NCBI GenBank assembly: GCA_017792405.1
Contig: CP051231.1
Span: 1,156,011-1,220,010 of the forward strand
DNA: 64,000 bases
Direction of reading: 5' to 3'
Source of the DNA: Oceanicola sp.
GTDB lineage: Bacteria > Pseudomonadota > Alphaproteobacteria > Rhodobacterales > Rhodobacteraceae
The position numbers and the translations under genes are program-made. Shown here in pieces: positions 53,800 through 62,436 of the stretch (its first letter is position 1; each line of letters starts with the position of its first letter). The notes under the pieces were generated by a model. It searched no databases. It saw nothing but the letters and a program-made list of their open reading frames with translations, and had not been told where the DNA came from.

Positions 53800-54860
53800 G
53801 ACAGCAGCGCGAGGGTGCGCTTTTCGGCGGCGGATTGGGCTGCGGTGTCGATGATACGTTGAGCGGTGAGGCAGAGGGCCGGGTCTAGCGGCCCGTCGAT
53901 AGGGGCGCCGGACTTGAGGCGGGAGAGGACGTATTCGATGGGATTGGTCTCGCCTGCTGGGAGGGGCGTAACGGGGACCGCGTGGATCTCTGGGCGGGCC
54001 CGGGTTTGCAGGGTGAGGTGATCGGCGTAGTCGTGGCTGGTGAGCGTGCCGTCCGTGCCGATGAAGGTGAAGCCGCACTTGGGCTGGGGCTGGGTGATCC
54101 ACGGATCGGTGAAGGTGCCCCAGCGGGTTTCCATCTTACTGAGGCCCTTGGCGTAGCGGCAAACGGTGATGGAGTGCTGGTCGACCTCAATGCCGGGGGT
54201 CTCGTCCACCACGCAGGTGACCTCGAGCGGGGCGGCGCCGTTCATGTACCACGTGCCGAGGGTGGCGCCGTAGCCGAGGTAGTCGAGCAGGGAGCCGCCG
54301 CCGGAGGCGCGTTTGTACCACCAGGAGTCGGGCTTCTGGCGTTCGACTTCCTCGGGGGTGACTTCGACCTTGTCGGCGAGGTGGAAGAGCGGGCCACGGT
54401 TGCCGCCGTAGCTGCGCACCTCCAGCAGCTCGCCGATGGTACCGGCGTCGATGATCTCTTTGGCGGTGACGTGGCTCTCGACCCAGCGCAGCGGCCAGTT
54501 GATCGCCATGCGGCCGCCGCCTGCCGCCATTGCGGTGATCATCCGGCGGGCATCGGCGGCGGAGGCGGCGAAGGGCTTTTCGACGAAAAGGTTGGTGCCG
54601 GTGGGGGCGATGCGCTCCGCCATCTCGGCGTGGCTGGCGGTGGAGGAGCAGAGGATGGCGAGGTGGGGCGCGGTGGCGAGGGCGGCGTCGAGATCAGTGA
54701 AGAGGCGATCATCGGGCACGCCGAAGGTTTGGGCGGCAGGCTGCATGCGCGAAGGGTCGGGGTCGTAGAGGGCGCAGATCTCGGCCTCGGGGTGGTCATG
54801 GACCATGCGCAGCAGGTCGCCCATGTGCATGTGGTCGAAGGAGATGCCGGCGATCTTCAT
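53796..54860 (-). CDS. Gfo/Idh/MocA oxidoreductase (sugar operon, second to last)
   Basis: 354 residues. The N-terminus is MKIAGISFDHMHMGDLL, so the standard GxGxxG loop is replaced by a His/Met-rich variant; the EKP motif is kept (VEKPFAAS). RWVESHVTAKEIIDAGTIG and GGSLLDYLGYGATLGTWYM mark the substrate domain. Related divergent members act on glycosides or cyclitols, sometimes without free NAD exchange. Coupled to the permease gene upstream (4-base gap) and the paralogue downstream. Confidence 0.88.
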   Translation of the reverse strand: MKIAGISFDHMHMGDLLRMVHDHPEAEICALYDPDPSRMQPAAQTFGVPDDRLFTDLDAALATAPHLAILCSSTASHAEMAERIAPTGTNLFVEKPFAASAADARRMITAMAAGGGRMAINWPLRWVESHVTAKEIIDAGTIGELLEVRSYGGNRGPLFHLADKVEVTPEEVERQKPDSWWYKRASGGGSLLDYLGYGATLGTWYMNGAAPLEVTCVVDETPGIEVDQHSITVCRYAKGLSKMETRWGTFTDPWITQPQPKCGFTFIGTDGTLTSHDYADHLTLQTRARPEIHAVPVTPLPAGETNPIEYVLSRLKSGAPIDGPLDPALCLTAQRIIDTAAQSAAEKRTLALLS

Positions 54861-54864
54861 CGGG

Positions 54865-55812
54865 TTACCTCGTGTCGGTGAGCCTCAGGTGGATGGCGGC
54901 GACGCCAAGGATGATGCCGCCGAAGAGGATGCGGCGCACGCCTTCGGGCATTTGCAGCAGGGTCAGCATGGTGCCGAGGACGGTAAGGATGAGCGCGCCG
55001 ACGATGGTGCCGGCGTAGCCGCCGCGCCCGCCGAAAATGGAGGTGCCGCCGATCACCGCAGCAGCCACGGAGGGCAGCATGAGCGGGACGGCGAGGGAGA
55101 GGGAGGGGGCCTTGATGAGGCCGACGTAGAGCAGGCCCGCGATGCCGGCGATGAGGCCGGAGAGGGCATAGAGCGCGAGGTGGACCTGCCAGCCGCGCAC
55201 GCCTGCGAGGCGCGCGGCGCCCTCGTTATCGCCCATCGCGAAGAGCAGGCGGCCAAAGCCGGTGCGGCGCTGCGCGTAGAGGATGAGGGCGGCGAAGGGG
55301 ACGAAGAGCACCAGCGCGTTGGGGAAGCCCCATGTGCGCCCCGTGCCGAGCCATGCCAGCGCCTCTGGAACCTCGGAGCCGGTGGCGATGACGGTGCTTT
55401 GGTAGACCTGCAGGCAGCCGGTGCCGATGAGGCCGGTGCCAAGGGTGATGATCAGCGGATGCACCCGGAAGAGGCCCACGCCGATGCCGTTCAGCAGCCC
55501 GATGGCGACGGCGGGCAGAAGCGACAGCAGGATCGCCCCGGTGGCGCCGTAGAAGGGCACCAGCGTCGCCATGACGAAGCTGGAGATGGTGGCGACGATG
55601 GCGGCGGAAAGGTCGATCCCGCCGGTCAGCATGGTCAGGGTCTGGCAGGCGGCGAGCATGGCCAGCGGAATGGCGAACTTGACGGTGTTGGCGATCCAGC
55701 GCTCGCCGACGATGCCGGGGCGCATGATTTCGAGCGTGCCGACGAGCAGGGCGAGCAGGATCAGCAGCGGGATGATCGGATAGTCGCGGAGAAGGGCCTT
55801 GGCGCGGGTCAT
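54865..55812 (-). CDS. sugar ABC transporter permease (RbsC-like), second copy
   Basis: 315 residues with eight to ten helices; the LTGGIDLSAAIVATISS segment near 62-78 and IGGTSIFGGRGGYAGTIVGAL near 255 are hallmarks of the ribose/xylose-type permeases. It pairs with the permease encoded directly upstream (start and stop share one base) to make a heterodimeric channel. Substrate not readable from sequence. Confidence 0.93.
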   Translation of the reverse strand: MTRAKALLRDYPIIPLLILLALLVGTLEIMRPGIVGERWIANTVKFAIPLAMLAACQTLTMLTGGIDLSAAIVATISSFVMATLVPFYGATGAILLSLLPAVAIGLLNGIGVGLFRVHPLIITLGTGLIGTGCLQVYQSTVIATGSEVPEALAWLGTGRTWGFPNALVLFVPFAALILYAQRRTGFGRLLFAMGDNEGAARLAGVRGWQVHLALYALSGLIAGIAGLLYVGLIKAPSLSLAVPLMLPSVAAAVIGGTSIFGGRGGYAGTIVGALILTVLGTMLTLLQMPEGVRRILFGGIILGVAAIHLRLTDTR

Positions 55813-56765
55813 CAGAGCTTTCCTTTCGCCGCGAGCAGCCCGCCGATCATGACGACGACGACCATGATGGTGCCTTCGATGATGGCAGAGACGTTGGGAT
55901 CGACCGAGAGCAGGGTGAGGTCCATCCGCACCAGCCGCAGGATGAAGACTGCGATGAGCGGGCCGAGGAGGCCGCCCTTGCCGCCGCCGAGGACCACGCC
56001 GCCGAGCACCACGGCGGCCACCGAGGCCAGCAGGTAGGGGCCGGGGATGGGCTCGCCGATGCCGGTGGAGAGGGTGAGGGTGAGGCCGCCCATCGCGGCG
56101 AAGAGCCCGGCGATGCCATAGGCGACGATCCGGGTGCTGCCCACGTTGACGCCCGATCGGAACGCCGCGAGCGCATCGGAGCCCACGGCATAGAGCGAGA
56201 GACCGGTGCGGGAGCGGCGGATCGGGAGCCAGACGAGGGCGACGAGGATGAGGAGGAAGATCAGCGCACGCGGGATGCCGGTCAGGCCGGGGATCGGCAG
56301 GCCGCCGATGATGAGGCCGCGGAGCCAGTCTGCCGCGCGGCCGCCGGGGGCGTTGAGGATCAGGAGGGCCACGCCCTCGTAGACGAAGAGCATGGCCAGC
56401 GTGACCACGATGTCGGGCACGCGGGTGATGGTGATGAGGAAGCCGTTCAGCGCGCCCATGGCGCCGCCCATGGCGAGGACGAGGAAGACCACGCCAAGGG
56501 CGGCGGGGCCGGAGGCGCCCTCCATCAGCACTGCGGCGGTGACGGAGCAGACGGCCATGATGGAGGCGATCGAAAGGTCGATGCCGCCCGCGATCACCAC
56601 CACGGCCTGCGCCACGGTGGCAAAGGCGAAGGGCAGGGCGGCACGGGCGAGGCTCTCGATTCCCGACGCGCCGAAGCTGGGCTGGATCAGCTTGGTCGCA
56701 ACGAACAGCAGGGCGAGGATGACGGCGAGGCCGGTGATCCAGGCGTGTTTGCGCAGGGCCTTCAT
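55812..56765 (-). CDS. sugar ABC transporter permease (RbsC-like), first copy
   Basis: 317 residues of the same family: VIAGGIDLSIASIMAVCSV near 58-76 and VVLGGVVLGGGKGGLLGPLI near 254-272. The 5' end overlaps the ATPase stop by four bases. Having two distinct permeases with one dual ATPase fits the Xyl/Rbs/Ytf-type importers. Confidence 0.93.
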   Translation of the reverse strand: MKALRKHAWITGLAVILALLFVATKLIQPSFGASGIESLARAALPFAFATVAQAVVVIAGGIDLSIASIMAVCSVTAAVLMEGASGPAALGVVFLVLAMGGAMGALNGFLITITRVPDIVVTLAMLFVYEGVALLILNAPGGRAADWLRGLIIGGLPIPGLTGIPRALIFLLILVALVWLPIRRSRTGLSLYAVGSDALAAFRSGVNVGSTRIVAYGIAGLFAAMGGLTLTLSTGIGEPIPGPYLLASVAAVVLGGVVLGGGKGGLLGPLIAVFILRLVRMDLTLLSVDPNVSAIIEGTIMVVVVMIGGLLAAKGKL

Positions 56766-58243
56766 GCGGCGTCTCCCGTCAGCCCGTAGGCGGCGCGCAT
56801 GAGGCGCGGCTCGTCGGCCTCTGCGGCGGGCATGGTGTCGACCACGCGGCCGTTGAAGATGACGATGCAGCGGTCGCAGGCCATTTGGATTTCTTCGAGT
56901 TCGGAGGAGTAGAACAGCACCGAGGCGCCGGAGGCGGCCAGCTCGCGGACCAGCGGGTAGATCTGGCGCTTGGTGCGCACGTCGATCCCTCGGGTGGGGT
57001 CGAAGAGCAGGAGCGTGTCGCAGCCGTGGGCGAGCCAGCGGCCGATGGTGACTTTTTGCTGGTTGCCGCCGGAGAGGCGGCCGACTTCGCCCTGGGCGCG
57101 GGTGTCGATCTGCAGCCGGTCGATGGTGTTGGCCACCACCTCGCCTTCGCGGCGCATGTTGATCGGCCCCCAGGCGCGGGCGCGGGCGGAGAAGGGGAGC
57201 GCGAGGTTGTCGCGCACGCTTTGCTGCATCGCCAGCGCATCGGCCCGGTTGCCGGGCACGAAGGAGAGACCGGCGGCGATGGCATCGGCGGGGTGAGTGA
57301 AGCGGCGGGGCGTGCCCTCGACCTCGATGCTGCCCCGGTCGGGCTTGCGGGCGCCTGCGAGCACCTCGAAGAGCTCATCCTGCCCTTGGCCTTCGAGCGC
57401 GACCACGCCCAGCACCTCCCCGGGGTGGAGGGCGAAGCTGACATCGCTGAGCTTGCCGGTGGCGCCGAGGTTCTTGACCGCCGCGCGGGGCGTGCCCTGC
57501 GGGGGAGGTGCGGCGCGCTGAGCGGCGGTTTCGCCGGGCTTGATCGCCTCGCCCAGCATCATTTCGACGATGCGCTCCTCGGCGCCGTCTTCGATGGGCA
57601 CCTCGCCCTGGGTGAGGCCGTCACGCAGGACCACGGCACGGTGACAGACGGCGGCGATCTCGGCGAAGCGGTGGGAGATGTAGATGACGGAGCGGCCTGC
57701 CTCGGCTTGCTGTTTCACCACCTTCAGGACGGCCTCCACGAGATCGGTGGGGAGCGCGGCTGTCATCTCGTCGAGCAGGAGCACATCCGGCTCGGAAGCG
57801 AGCGCGCGGGCGAGGTCGATGATGCGCAGGGTGGCGAGGGGCAGCTCGCGGATCATGGCGGTGAGGTCGAAGCGCTCGAAGCCCAGCTCGGCCATCCAGG
57901 CGGTGAACTTGGCCGGGTCGGTGCCACCTAGGCGGAGGTTGTCGGCCACGTCGAGATCGGGGATCAGCGAGGGCTCCTGGTAGACCGGCACGAGGCCGCT
58001 CTTGCGGGCCTCGGCGGGGGAGCCGACGGTGCGCTCGGTGCCGCGGATCTTCACATGCCCGCCGTCCGCGCGGAGGGCGCCGGTGAGGATTTTCACGAAG
58101 GTCGACTTGCCCGCGCCATTCGCGCCCATCAGGGCCACGATCTCGCCGCGGCGGATCGTGAGGGCGGCGGCCTTCAGGGCCACGACCGCGCCGAACCGCT
58201 TCTCTACGCCGCTCGCATCGAGCAACGGAGCCTCATTGGTCAT
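56762..58243 (-). CDS. sugar ABC transporter ATPase (RbsA-like, two ABC domains)
   Basis: 493 residues with tandem ABC domains. Domain 1 has Walker A GANGAGKST (40-48) and Walker B with LLLDEMTAAL, where the common DEPT reads DEMT; its signature region is TLRIIDLARAL. Domain 2 has the degenerate P-loop usual in this family and the signature RLSGGNQQKVTIG near 375. Powers the permease pair with the binding protein at 58310. The start at 58243 is after GAGGCG; the in-frame upstream region is poor. Confidence 0.94.
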   Translation of the reverse strand: MTNEAPLLDASGVEKRFGAVVALKAAALTIRRGEIVALMGANGAGKSTFVKILTGALRADGGHVKIRGTERTVGSPAEARKSGLVPVYQEPSLIPDLDVADNLRLGGTDPAKFTAWMAELGFERFDLTAMIRELPLATLRIIDLARALASEPDVLLLDEMTAALPTDLVEAVLKVVKQQAEAGRSVIYISHRFAEIAAVCHRAVVLRDGLTQGEVPIEDGAEERIVEMMLGEAIKPGETAAQRAAPPPQGTPRAAVKNLGATGKLSDVSFALHPGEVLGVVALEGQGQDELFEVLAGARKPDRGSIEVEGTPRRFTHPADAIAAGLSFVPGNRADALAMQQSVRDNLALPFSARARAWGPINMRREGEVVANTIDRLQIDTRAQGEVGRLSGGNQQKVTIGRWLAHGCDTLLLFDPTRGIDVRTKRQIYPLVRELAASGASVLFYSSELEEIQMACDRCIVIFNGRVVDTMPAAEADEPRLMRAAYGLTGDAA

Positions 58244-58309
58244 GTCGCCTCTTTTATCTTCTTGGTCAGTGGGTTGGCCGGGCATGTTGAAGCGCCCGGC
58301 CAAGGGGGT

Positions 58310-59335
58310 TTATTCGCCCGGGCCTTTGCAGGCGATGATCTCTTCCATCGAGTAGTCGGTCCAGCCCTCGATCTGCACCGAGACGGGCCATTCAGGGTCC
58401 AGATCGGGGTTCTGGGCGCCCGCGATCATCTCCTTGCCCTTGTCGTCGTTGTTGGCCCAGAGCGCCGGGTCGACGAGCACAACGCGCTCTTCTGGGGTCT
58501 GGCCTTCAAGGATTTGGAGCGCCAGCGTGACGCCCGCACCGCCGATGGAGCCGGGGTTGGTGACGGCGGCGCCGGTGAGCCCCTCGACGGTGGCGAGCTG
58601 GCCGACGAAACCGGCGTTGTCGGCGCCGACGACGGGCACGAGGTCAACATCGCTCTCGACCAGCGCGTCGACGATCACGTTGTCGATGCCGGAGGTCCAG
58701 ATGCCGTCGAAGGGTATGCCGGTGGCGATGTAGTCGAGGATCTGCTGCTTGCCCTTGTCCTGCTGCCAGCCGGTGAAGACTTCTTGCGCCACCGACACAT
58801 CAGGGAATTCCTCGAGCGCGCGCTTGAAGCCGCGGTCGCGGTCGTCATCGGCCGCAGCGCCCGCTGCGCCGCGCATGTAGACCACCGAGCCGGAGCCGCC
58901 GATGGTTTCGAACAGCCACTTGGCGCCGAGGTAGGCGTATTCTTCCTGGTTGTTCGAGAGAACGTAGGCGGCATCGGCGTTGACGCCCTGGTCGACGGCC
59001 ACGACGACGATGCCCTTGTCGGTCGCCTCCTGCACCGCGTCGGCGATGCCGTCGGGGTTGGCCGGGTTGACGACGATGGCATCGACGCCCGCCTCGATCA
59101 GGTTGCGGATGTCTTCGGACTGGCCGGCGGCATCGGTATTGCGGTGGGCGATGTTGAGGCTGTCGACCTTGCCGGAGACGAGGGCCTGCGCCTTCATCGC
59201 GCAGACCATCTCCTCGCGCCAGCCGTTGCCTTGCACAGTATTGGAGATGCCGATGGTGTACTCGGCAGCGGCTATGCCGGTGAGCGCCATGGTCAGGCCC
59301 GCAGCGGCGGTGGTGGTTTTCAAAAGTTTCTTCAT
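58310..59335 (-). CDS. periplasmic sugar-binding protein
   Basis: 341 residues: signal peptide (1-24, ending IAAAE), then a periplasmic-binding fold of the ribose/galactose group: TIGISNTVQGNGWREEM, IEAGVDAIVVNPANPDGI near 90 and VPVVGADNAGF near 230. Trp and Arg residues near the mature N-terminus suit stacking on a sugar. First gene of the importer part; its own promoter with a perfect TATAAT lies upstream. Confidence 0.94.
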   Translation of the reverse strand: MKKLLKTTTAAAGLTMALTGIAAAEYTIGISNTVQGNGWREEMVCAMKAQALVSGKVDSLNIAHRNTDAAGQSEDIRNLIEAGVDAIVVNPANPDGIADAVQEATDKGIVVVAVDQGVNADAAYVLSNNQEEYAYLGAKWLFETIGGSGSVVYMRGAAGAAADDDRDRGFKRALEEFPDVSVAQEVFTGWQQDKGKQQILDYIATGIPFDGIWTSGIDNVIVDALVESDVDLVPVVGADNAGFVGQLATVEGLTGAAVTNPGSIGGAGVTLALQILEGQTPEERVVLVDPALWANNDDKGKEMIAGAQNPDLDPEWPVSVQIEGWTDYSMEEIIACKGPGE

Positions 59336-59363
59336 GGTTCTCCCTCCCTGGGATAAGTTATAA

Positions 59364-59369
59364 ATTATA
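59364..59369 (-). promoter_or_regulatory. TATAAT -10 box ahead of the binding-protein gene
   Basis: On the minus strand the spacer reads GATTATAATTTATAAC, containing a perfect TATAAT and a TTATAA-type palindrome (59358-59370), 29 bases upstream of the start. No clear -35 was found. Suggests the importer genes can be transcribed apart from the enzyme genes upstream. Confidence 0.5.
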
Positions 59370-59383
59370 ATCACTTGAACGGG

Positions 59384-60298
59384 TTACTTGATGTACGGGC
59401 TCAGCACCTCGCGGGCGAGCAGGAAGCCGCGCTTCACGGCGTCGTCGTCCTTTTCGAAGACCTTGTCCTCGTGCTCGATGATCACCGGCCCGTCGTAGCC
59501 CGCGCGGTAGAGGCCGGAGAAGAAGCCGGGCCAATCCACATCACCCAGCCCCGGCATGCGCGGCACCTGCCAGCCCATGCCGACGCTCATGGTGCCGTTC
59601 TCGTAGAGCCCGTCACGGTCGATCATCACGTCCTTGGCGTGGACGTGGGCCATTTTCGGCCCGAATTCCTTGATGAAGCGGGCTTGGTCGATGAACTGCC
59701 AGACAAGGTGGGATGGATCGAAGTTCATGCCCACGGCATCGCCCCACTCCTCGAAAATCCGGCGCCAGATCTTGGGGCTGTAGGCGATGTTATGGCCGCC
59801 GGGCCACTCATCGTAGCTGAAGATCATCGGGCAGTTCTCGAAGCAGAGCTTGACGCCCGCGTCCTTGGCGTGGCCGACGATGGGCGAGAAGATCTGCTGC
59901 GCGCGTTTCCAGTTTTCGTCTACATTCAGAGACTTGTCGCCGCCTATGAAGGTGTTCACCACCGGAACGGAAAGCGTGGCGGCGGCTGTGATCACATGCT
60001 TGAGATGGGCGAGTACCTCTTCGCGGTGGGCGGCATCGGCGTGGAGCGGGTTGGGGTAATAGCCAAGGCCACTGATGCTGACGCCGAGCTCGGCGAGGCC
60101 GCCGGTGATCTCCTGCGCCTGACCTTCGGAGAGGCCGTTGCAATCGATGTGGCTGGTGCCCGCGTAGCGCCGGGCCTCGCCGCCGGAGGCGGGCCAGCAG
60201 GCGACTTCGAGCACGCCCATATCGACATCGGCGGCCCATTTGGCCACCTCCATCAGCGGGGTGGTCTCGAAGGGTGCGGTGAGAATGCCGAGTTTCAT
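59384..60298 (-). CDS. TIM-barrel sugar isomerase/epimerase-like protein
   Basis: 304 residues of the xylose-isomerase-like/AP endonuclease 2 superfamily. Likely metal ligands are Glu in LCFENCPMI near 154, Asp/His in NFDPSHLVWQ near 192, the pair in MAHVHAKDVM near 217 and Glu in VIIEHEDKVF near 278. Relatives include inositol dehydratases/isomerases (IolE/IolH), hydroxypyruvate isomerases and 3-keto-glycoside eliminases. The Gfo/Idh/MocA neighbours make a keto-sugar substrate plausible. Confidence 0.88.
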   Translation of the reverse strand: MKLGILTAPFETTPLMEVAKWAADVDMGVLEVACWPASGGEARRYAGTSHIDCNGLSEGQAQEITGGLAELGVSISGLGYYPNPLHADAAHREEVLAHLKHVITAAATLSVPVVNTFIGGDKSLNVDENWKRAQQIFSPIVGHAKDAGVKLCFENCPMIFSYDEWPGGHNIAYSPKIWRRIFEEWGDAVGMNFDPSHLVWQFIDQARFIKEFGPKMAHVHAKDVMIDRDGLYENGTMSVGMGWQVPRMPGLGDVDWPGFFSGLYRAGYDGPVIIEHEDKVFEKDDDAVKRGFLLAREVLSPYIK

Positions 60299-60325
60299 GG
60301 TCGTTTTCCTTGTCTTGTCCGCGCC

Positions 60326-61474
60326 TTATCCGCCGATCTTCACCCATGCGCCGCTCTGGGCGCTGGCGAGGACGGCCTCGCAGAATTCCATCTCGAAATG
60401 CCCGTCGGCAAAGCTGGCCCATGTCGATCCGGGCTGGCGGCCACCGGCGGCGATGTCGCCATAGACCTGCCGGAAGAGGGTAAAGAAGGTGTCGGCAAAG
60501 CCCTCCACATGGCCGCCGGGCAGGCTGGCTGCGGCAGCGCCGGTGGCGTTCATCAGGGCGGCATCGCGTTGCAGGATCTGGTTGGCGCCGTCGCGGTGGC
60601 CGATGAAAAGGTGATCGGGGGTTTCCGAGTTCCATTCGGCACTGGCGGCGCTGCCAGCAATATCCCAACGCAGCGAGTTCTTGCGGCCGGGAGAGACCTG
60701 GCTGACCGTGAGGGAGCCGCGTGCGCCGGAGGGATAGCGCAGCAAAATCAGCGCGGTATCTTCCGTTGTTACAGTGACTTTCTCGGTCGCGCCGGAGGCG
60801 GCGCTGAAGGTTTCGACCGGGCCGGTGGGCTTGTCACGCTCCTTGATGAAGGTGCTGATTTCGGCCAGCACCTCGACCGGCTTTTCGCCCACGATGAAGC
60901 TGGTCAGATCGGCCCAATGGGTGCCGATATCGCCCACCGCACGCAGCGCGCCGCCCTTGTCGCCCTCGAGACGCCAGTTCCAATCGGTCGGCTTGGCGAG
61001 CCAGTCCTGCACGTAATGGCCTGTGACGAGCCGCAGATCTCCCAGATCGCCCGCCGCGACCATGCCGTGGGCCTGCTGGTTGAGCGGGTAGAAGCGGATG
61101 TTATAGCAGACGGCGCAGGTGAGGCCGGAGGCGGCGGCGAGCTCGACCAGTTCGGCGGATTCGGCGGCTGTCATCGTCAGGGGCTTTTCGCAGACCACGT
61201 GCTTGCCCGCCGCGATGAGCGCCTTCACCTGCGGGTAGTGCAGGTGGTTTGGCGAGGTGACGTGGACGGCCTGTACGGAGGCATCGGCGCACAGCTCGTC
61301 GAGCGAGGAAAAGCTCTGTGTGCCCAAGCCCTTGGCCGCTTCAGCGCCGCGCTCCGGCGAGGAGCCGAGCACGCCGCGCAAATCCACCCCGAGCCGCCGC
61401 AGCGCCCAGACATGGACAGTTCCGATAAAGCCGGCGCCGATCACCGCCACGCCGATGCGCGAGAAATCCGTCAT
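60326..61474 (-). CDS. Gfo/Idh/MocA oxidoreductase (sugar operon, second gene)
   Basis: 382 residues with a standard Rossmann start (GVAVIGAGFIGTVHVWAL near 8-25), VTSPNHLHYPQVKALIAAGKHV, the catalytic VCEKPLTM and GDIGTHWADLTSF near 181-193 with the expected Asp/His pair. Of the three family members in this operon it has the most complete motif set, so it is the best candidate for the primary NAD-dependent sugar oxidation. The next gene begins 28 bases downstream. Confidence 0.92.
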   Translation of the reverse strand: MTDFSRIGVAVIGAGFIGTVHVWALRRLGVDLRGVLGSSPERGAEAAKGLGTQSFSSLDELCADASVQAVHVTSPNHLHYPQVKALIAAGKHVVCEKPLTMTAAESAELVELAAASGLTCAVCYNIRFYPLNQQAHGMVAAGDLGDLRLVTGHYVQDWLAKPTDWNWRLEGDKGGALRAVGDIGTHWADLTSFIVGEKPVEVLAEISTFIKERDKPTGPVETFSAASGATEKVTVTTEDTALILLRYPSGARGSLTVSQVSPGRKNSLRWDIAGSAASAEWNSETPDHLFIGHRDGANQILQRDAALMNATGAAAASLPGGHVEGFADTFFTLFRQVYGDIAAGGRQPGSTWASFADGHFEMEFCEAVLASAQSGAWVKIGG

Positions 61475-61516
61475 CGCGTTTCGCCCCCAAGCGGGGCGCC
61501 TCCCTGTGTGAAAGCC

Positions 61517-62269
61517 TCAGACAACCGAATACCCTCCGTCAACCGGAATACATGCGCCCGTCATGAATTTTGCCGCCTCGGAGGCCAGAAACAGCACCGG
61601 CCCGGCGATATCCTCGGGCTCACCCCAGCGGCCCAGCGGGGTGCGGGCGTTCACGTTGGCGACGTGGGTGGTATCCTCGCGGCTGCGCGCGGACTGGGCG
61701 GTGACGATGAAGCCCGGAGCGACGGCGTTGACCCGGATGCCCTGTGGCGCCCACGCGATGGCGAGGGATTTGGTGAGTTGCTGCACGGCAGCTTTGGAGG
61801 CGCCGTAGGCCGGGTTCTTTGGACTGCCGAAACCGGCATACATCGAGGCGATGTTGATGACGCTGCCCTGGCTGGCGGCCAGCTGGGGCTGGAAGGCGAG
61901 GGCGCAGCGCATAGAGCCGGTGAGGTTGATGTCGACGACCTTGGAGAAGAACTCGGGCGCCATCTCTTCGCCACGGGCGGTGATGGCGGCGCAGTTGACC
62001 AGCACATCAAGGTGCGGTGTGGCGGCGGAGAGGGCCTCGATGGCCTGCATGTCGGTCACGTCGAGTTGGGTGTAGGGGAAGTGGGCGTCTGCCGGGTCGG
62101 CGGCCGGTTCGACCCCGGTTATGGCAACCTTGGCCCCTGCCTCGGCGAAGGCGCGGGCGATGGCGGCACCGATGCCGGCACGGCTGGCGCCGATCACCAG
62201 CACATGCTTGCCGGTGAAATCGAAACCCGCGCGGGCGTGCTGCCCGTTGTCCCCTGTCTTCAGTGCCAA
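61517..62269 (-). CDS. short-chain dehydrogenase/reductase (first gene of sugar operon)
   Basis: 250 residues: cofactor loop GASRAGIG (27-34), VNCAAITARG (91-100), and catalytic Ser 142, Tyr 155 and Lys 159 in ASMYAGFGSPKNPAYGASK. The C-terminal GACIPVDGGYSVV is typical. NAD(P)-dependent polyol or sugar oxidation is expected. Its promoter region holds two LacI-type operators shared with the divergent epimerase-like gene. Confidence 0.93.
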   Translation of the reverse strand: MALKTGDNGQHARAGFDFTGKHVLVIGASRAGIGAAIARAFAEAGAKVAITGVEPAADPADAHFPYTQLDVTDMQAIEALSAATPHLDVLVNCAAITARGEEMAPEFFSKVVDINLTGSMRCALAFQPQLAASQGSVINIASMYAGFGSPKNPAYGASKAAVQQLTKSLAIAWAPQGIRVNAVAPGFIVTAQSARSREDTTHVANVNARTPLGRWGEPEDIAGPVLFLASEAAKFMTGACIPVDGGYSVV

Positions 62270-62301
62270 GTCTCCCCCCGGGCGGCTTGCGCCTCATGGC
62301 T

Positions 62302-62315
62302 TGTAATCGATTACA
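62302..62315. promoter_or_regulatory. LacI-type operator O1
   Basis: Perfect 14-base palindrome TGTAATCGATTACA with the central CG typical of LacI/GalR-family sites, 32 bases upstream of the SDR start. The second site lies 44 bases away centre to centre. Confidence 0.82.
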
Positions 62316-62345
62316 GAGCCGGGTGCAGTTCGCCCGTAGTGGCTC

Positions 62346-62359
62346 TGTAAACGATTACA
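62346..62359. promoter_or_regulatory. LacI-type operator O2
   Basis: TGTAAACGATTACA, one base from the perfect O1 palindrome, 77 bases upstream of the epimerase-like start. About four helical turns from O1, so two dimers on the same face or a small loop could control both divergent promoters. Confidence 0.82.
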
Positions 62360-62436
62360 TAGTCATTCCGGCGGCAACGGATTGTCAAGCGGCGAATCTC
62401 GCAGGCAGAGTGCGGAAAACGCGGCAGGAGGCAGAG

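Noticed and set aside
59375..62350. 991-codon open frame opposite the sugar operon
   Set aside because: Spans three well-identified minus-strand genes and their spacers; composition shows a shadow frame.
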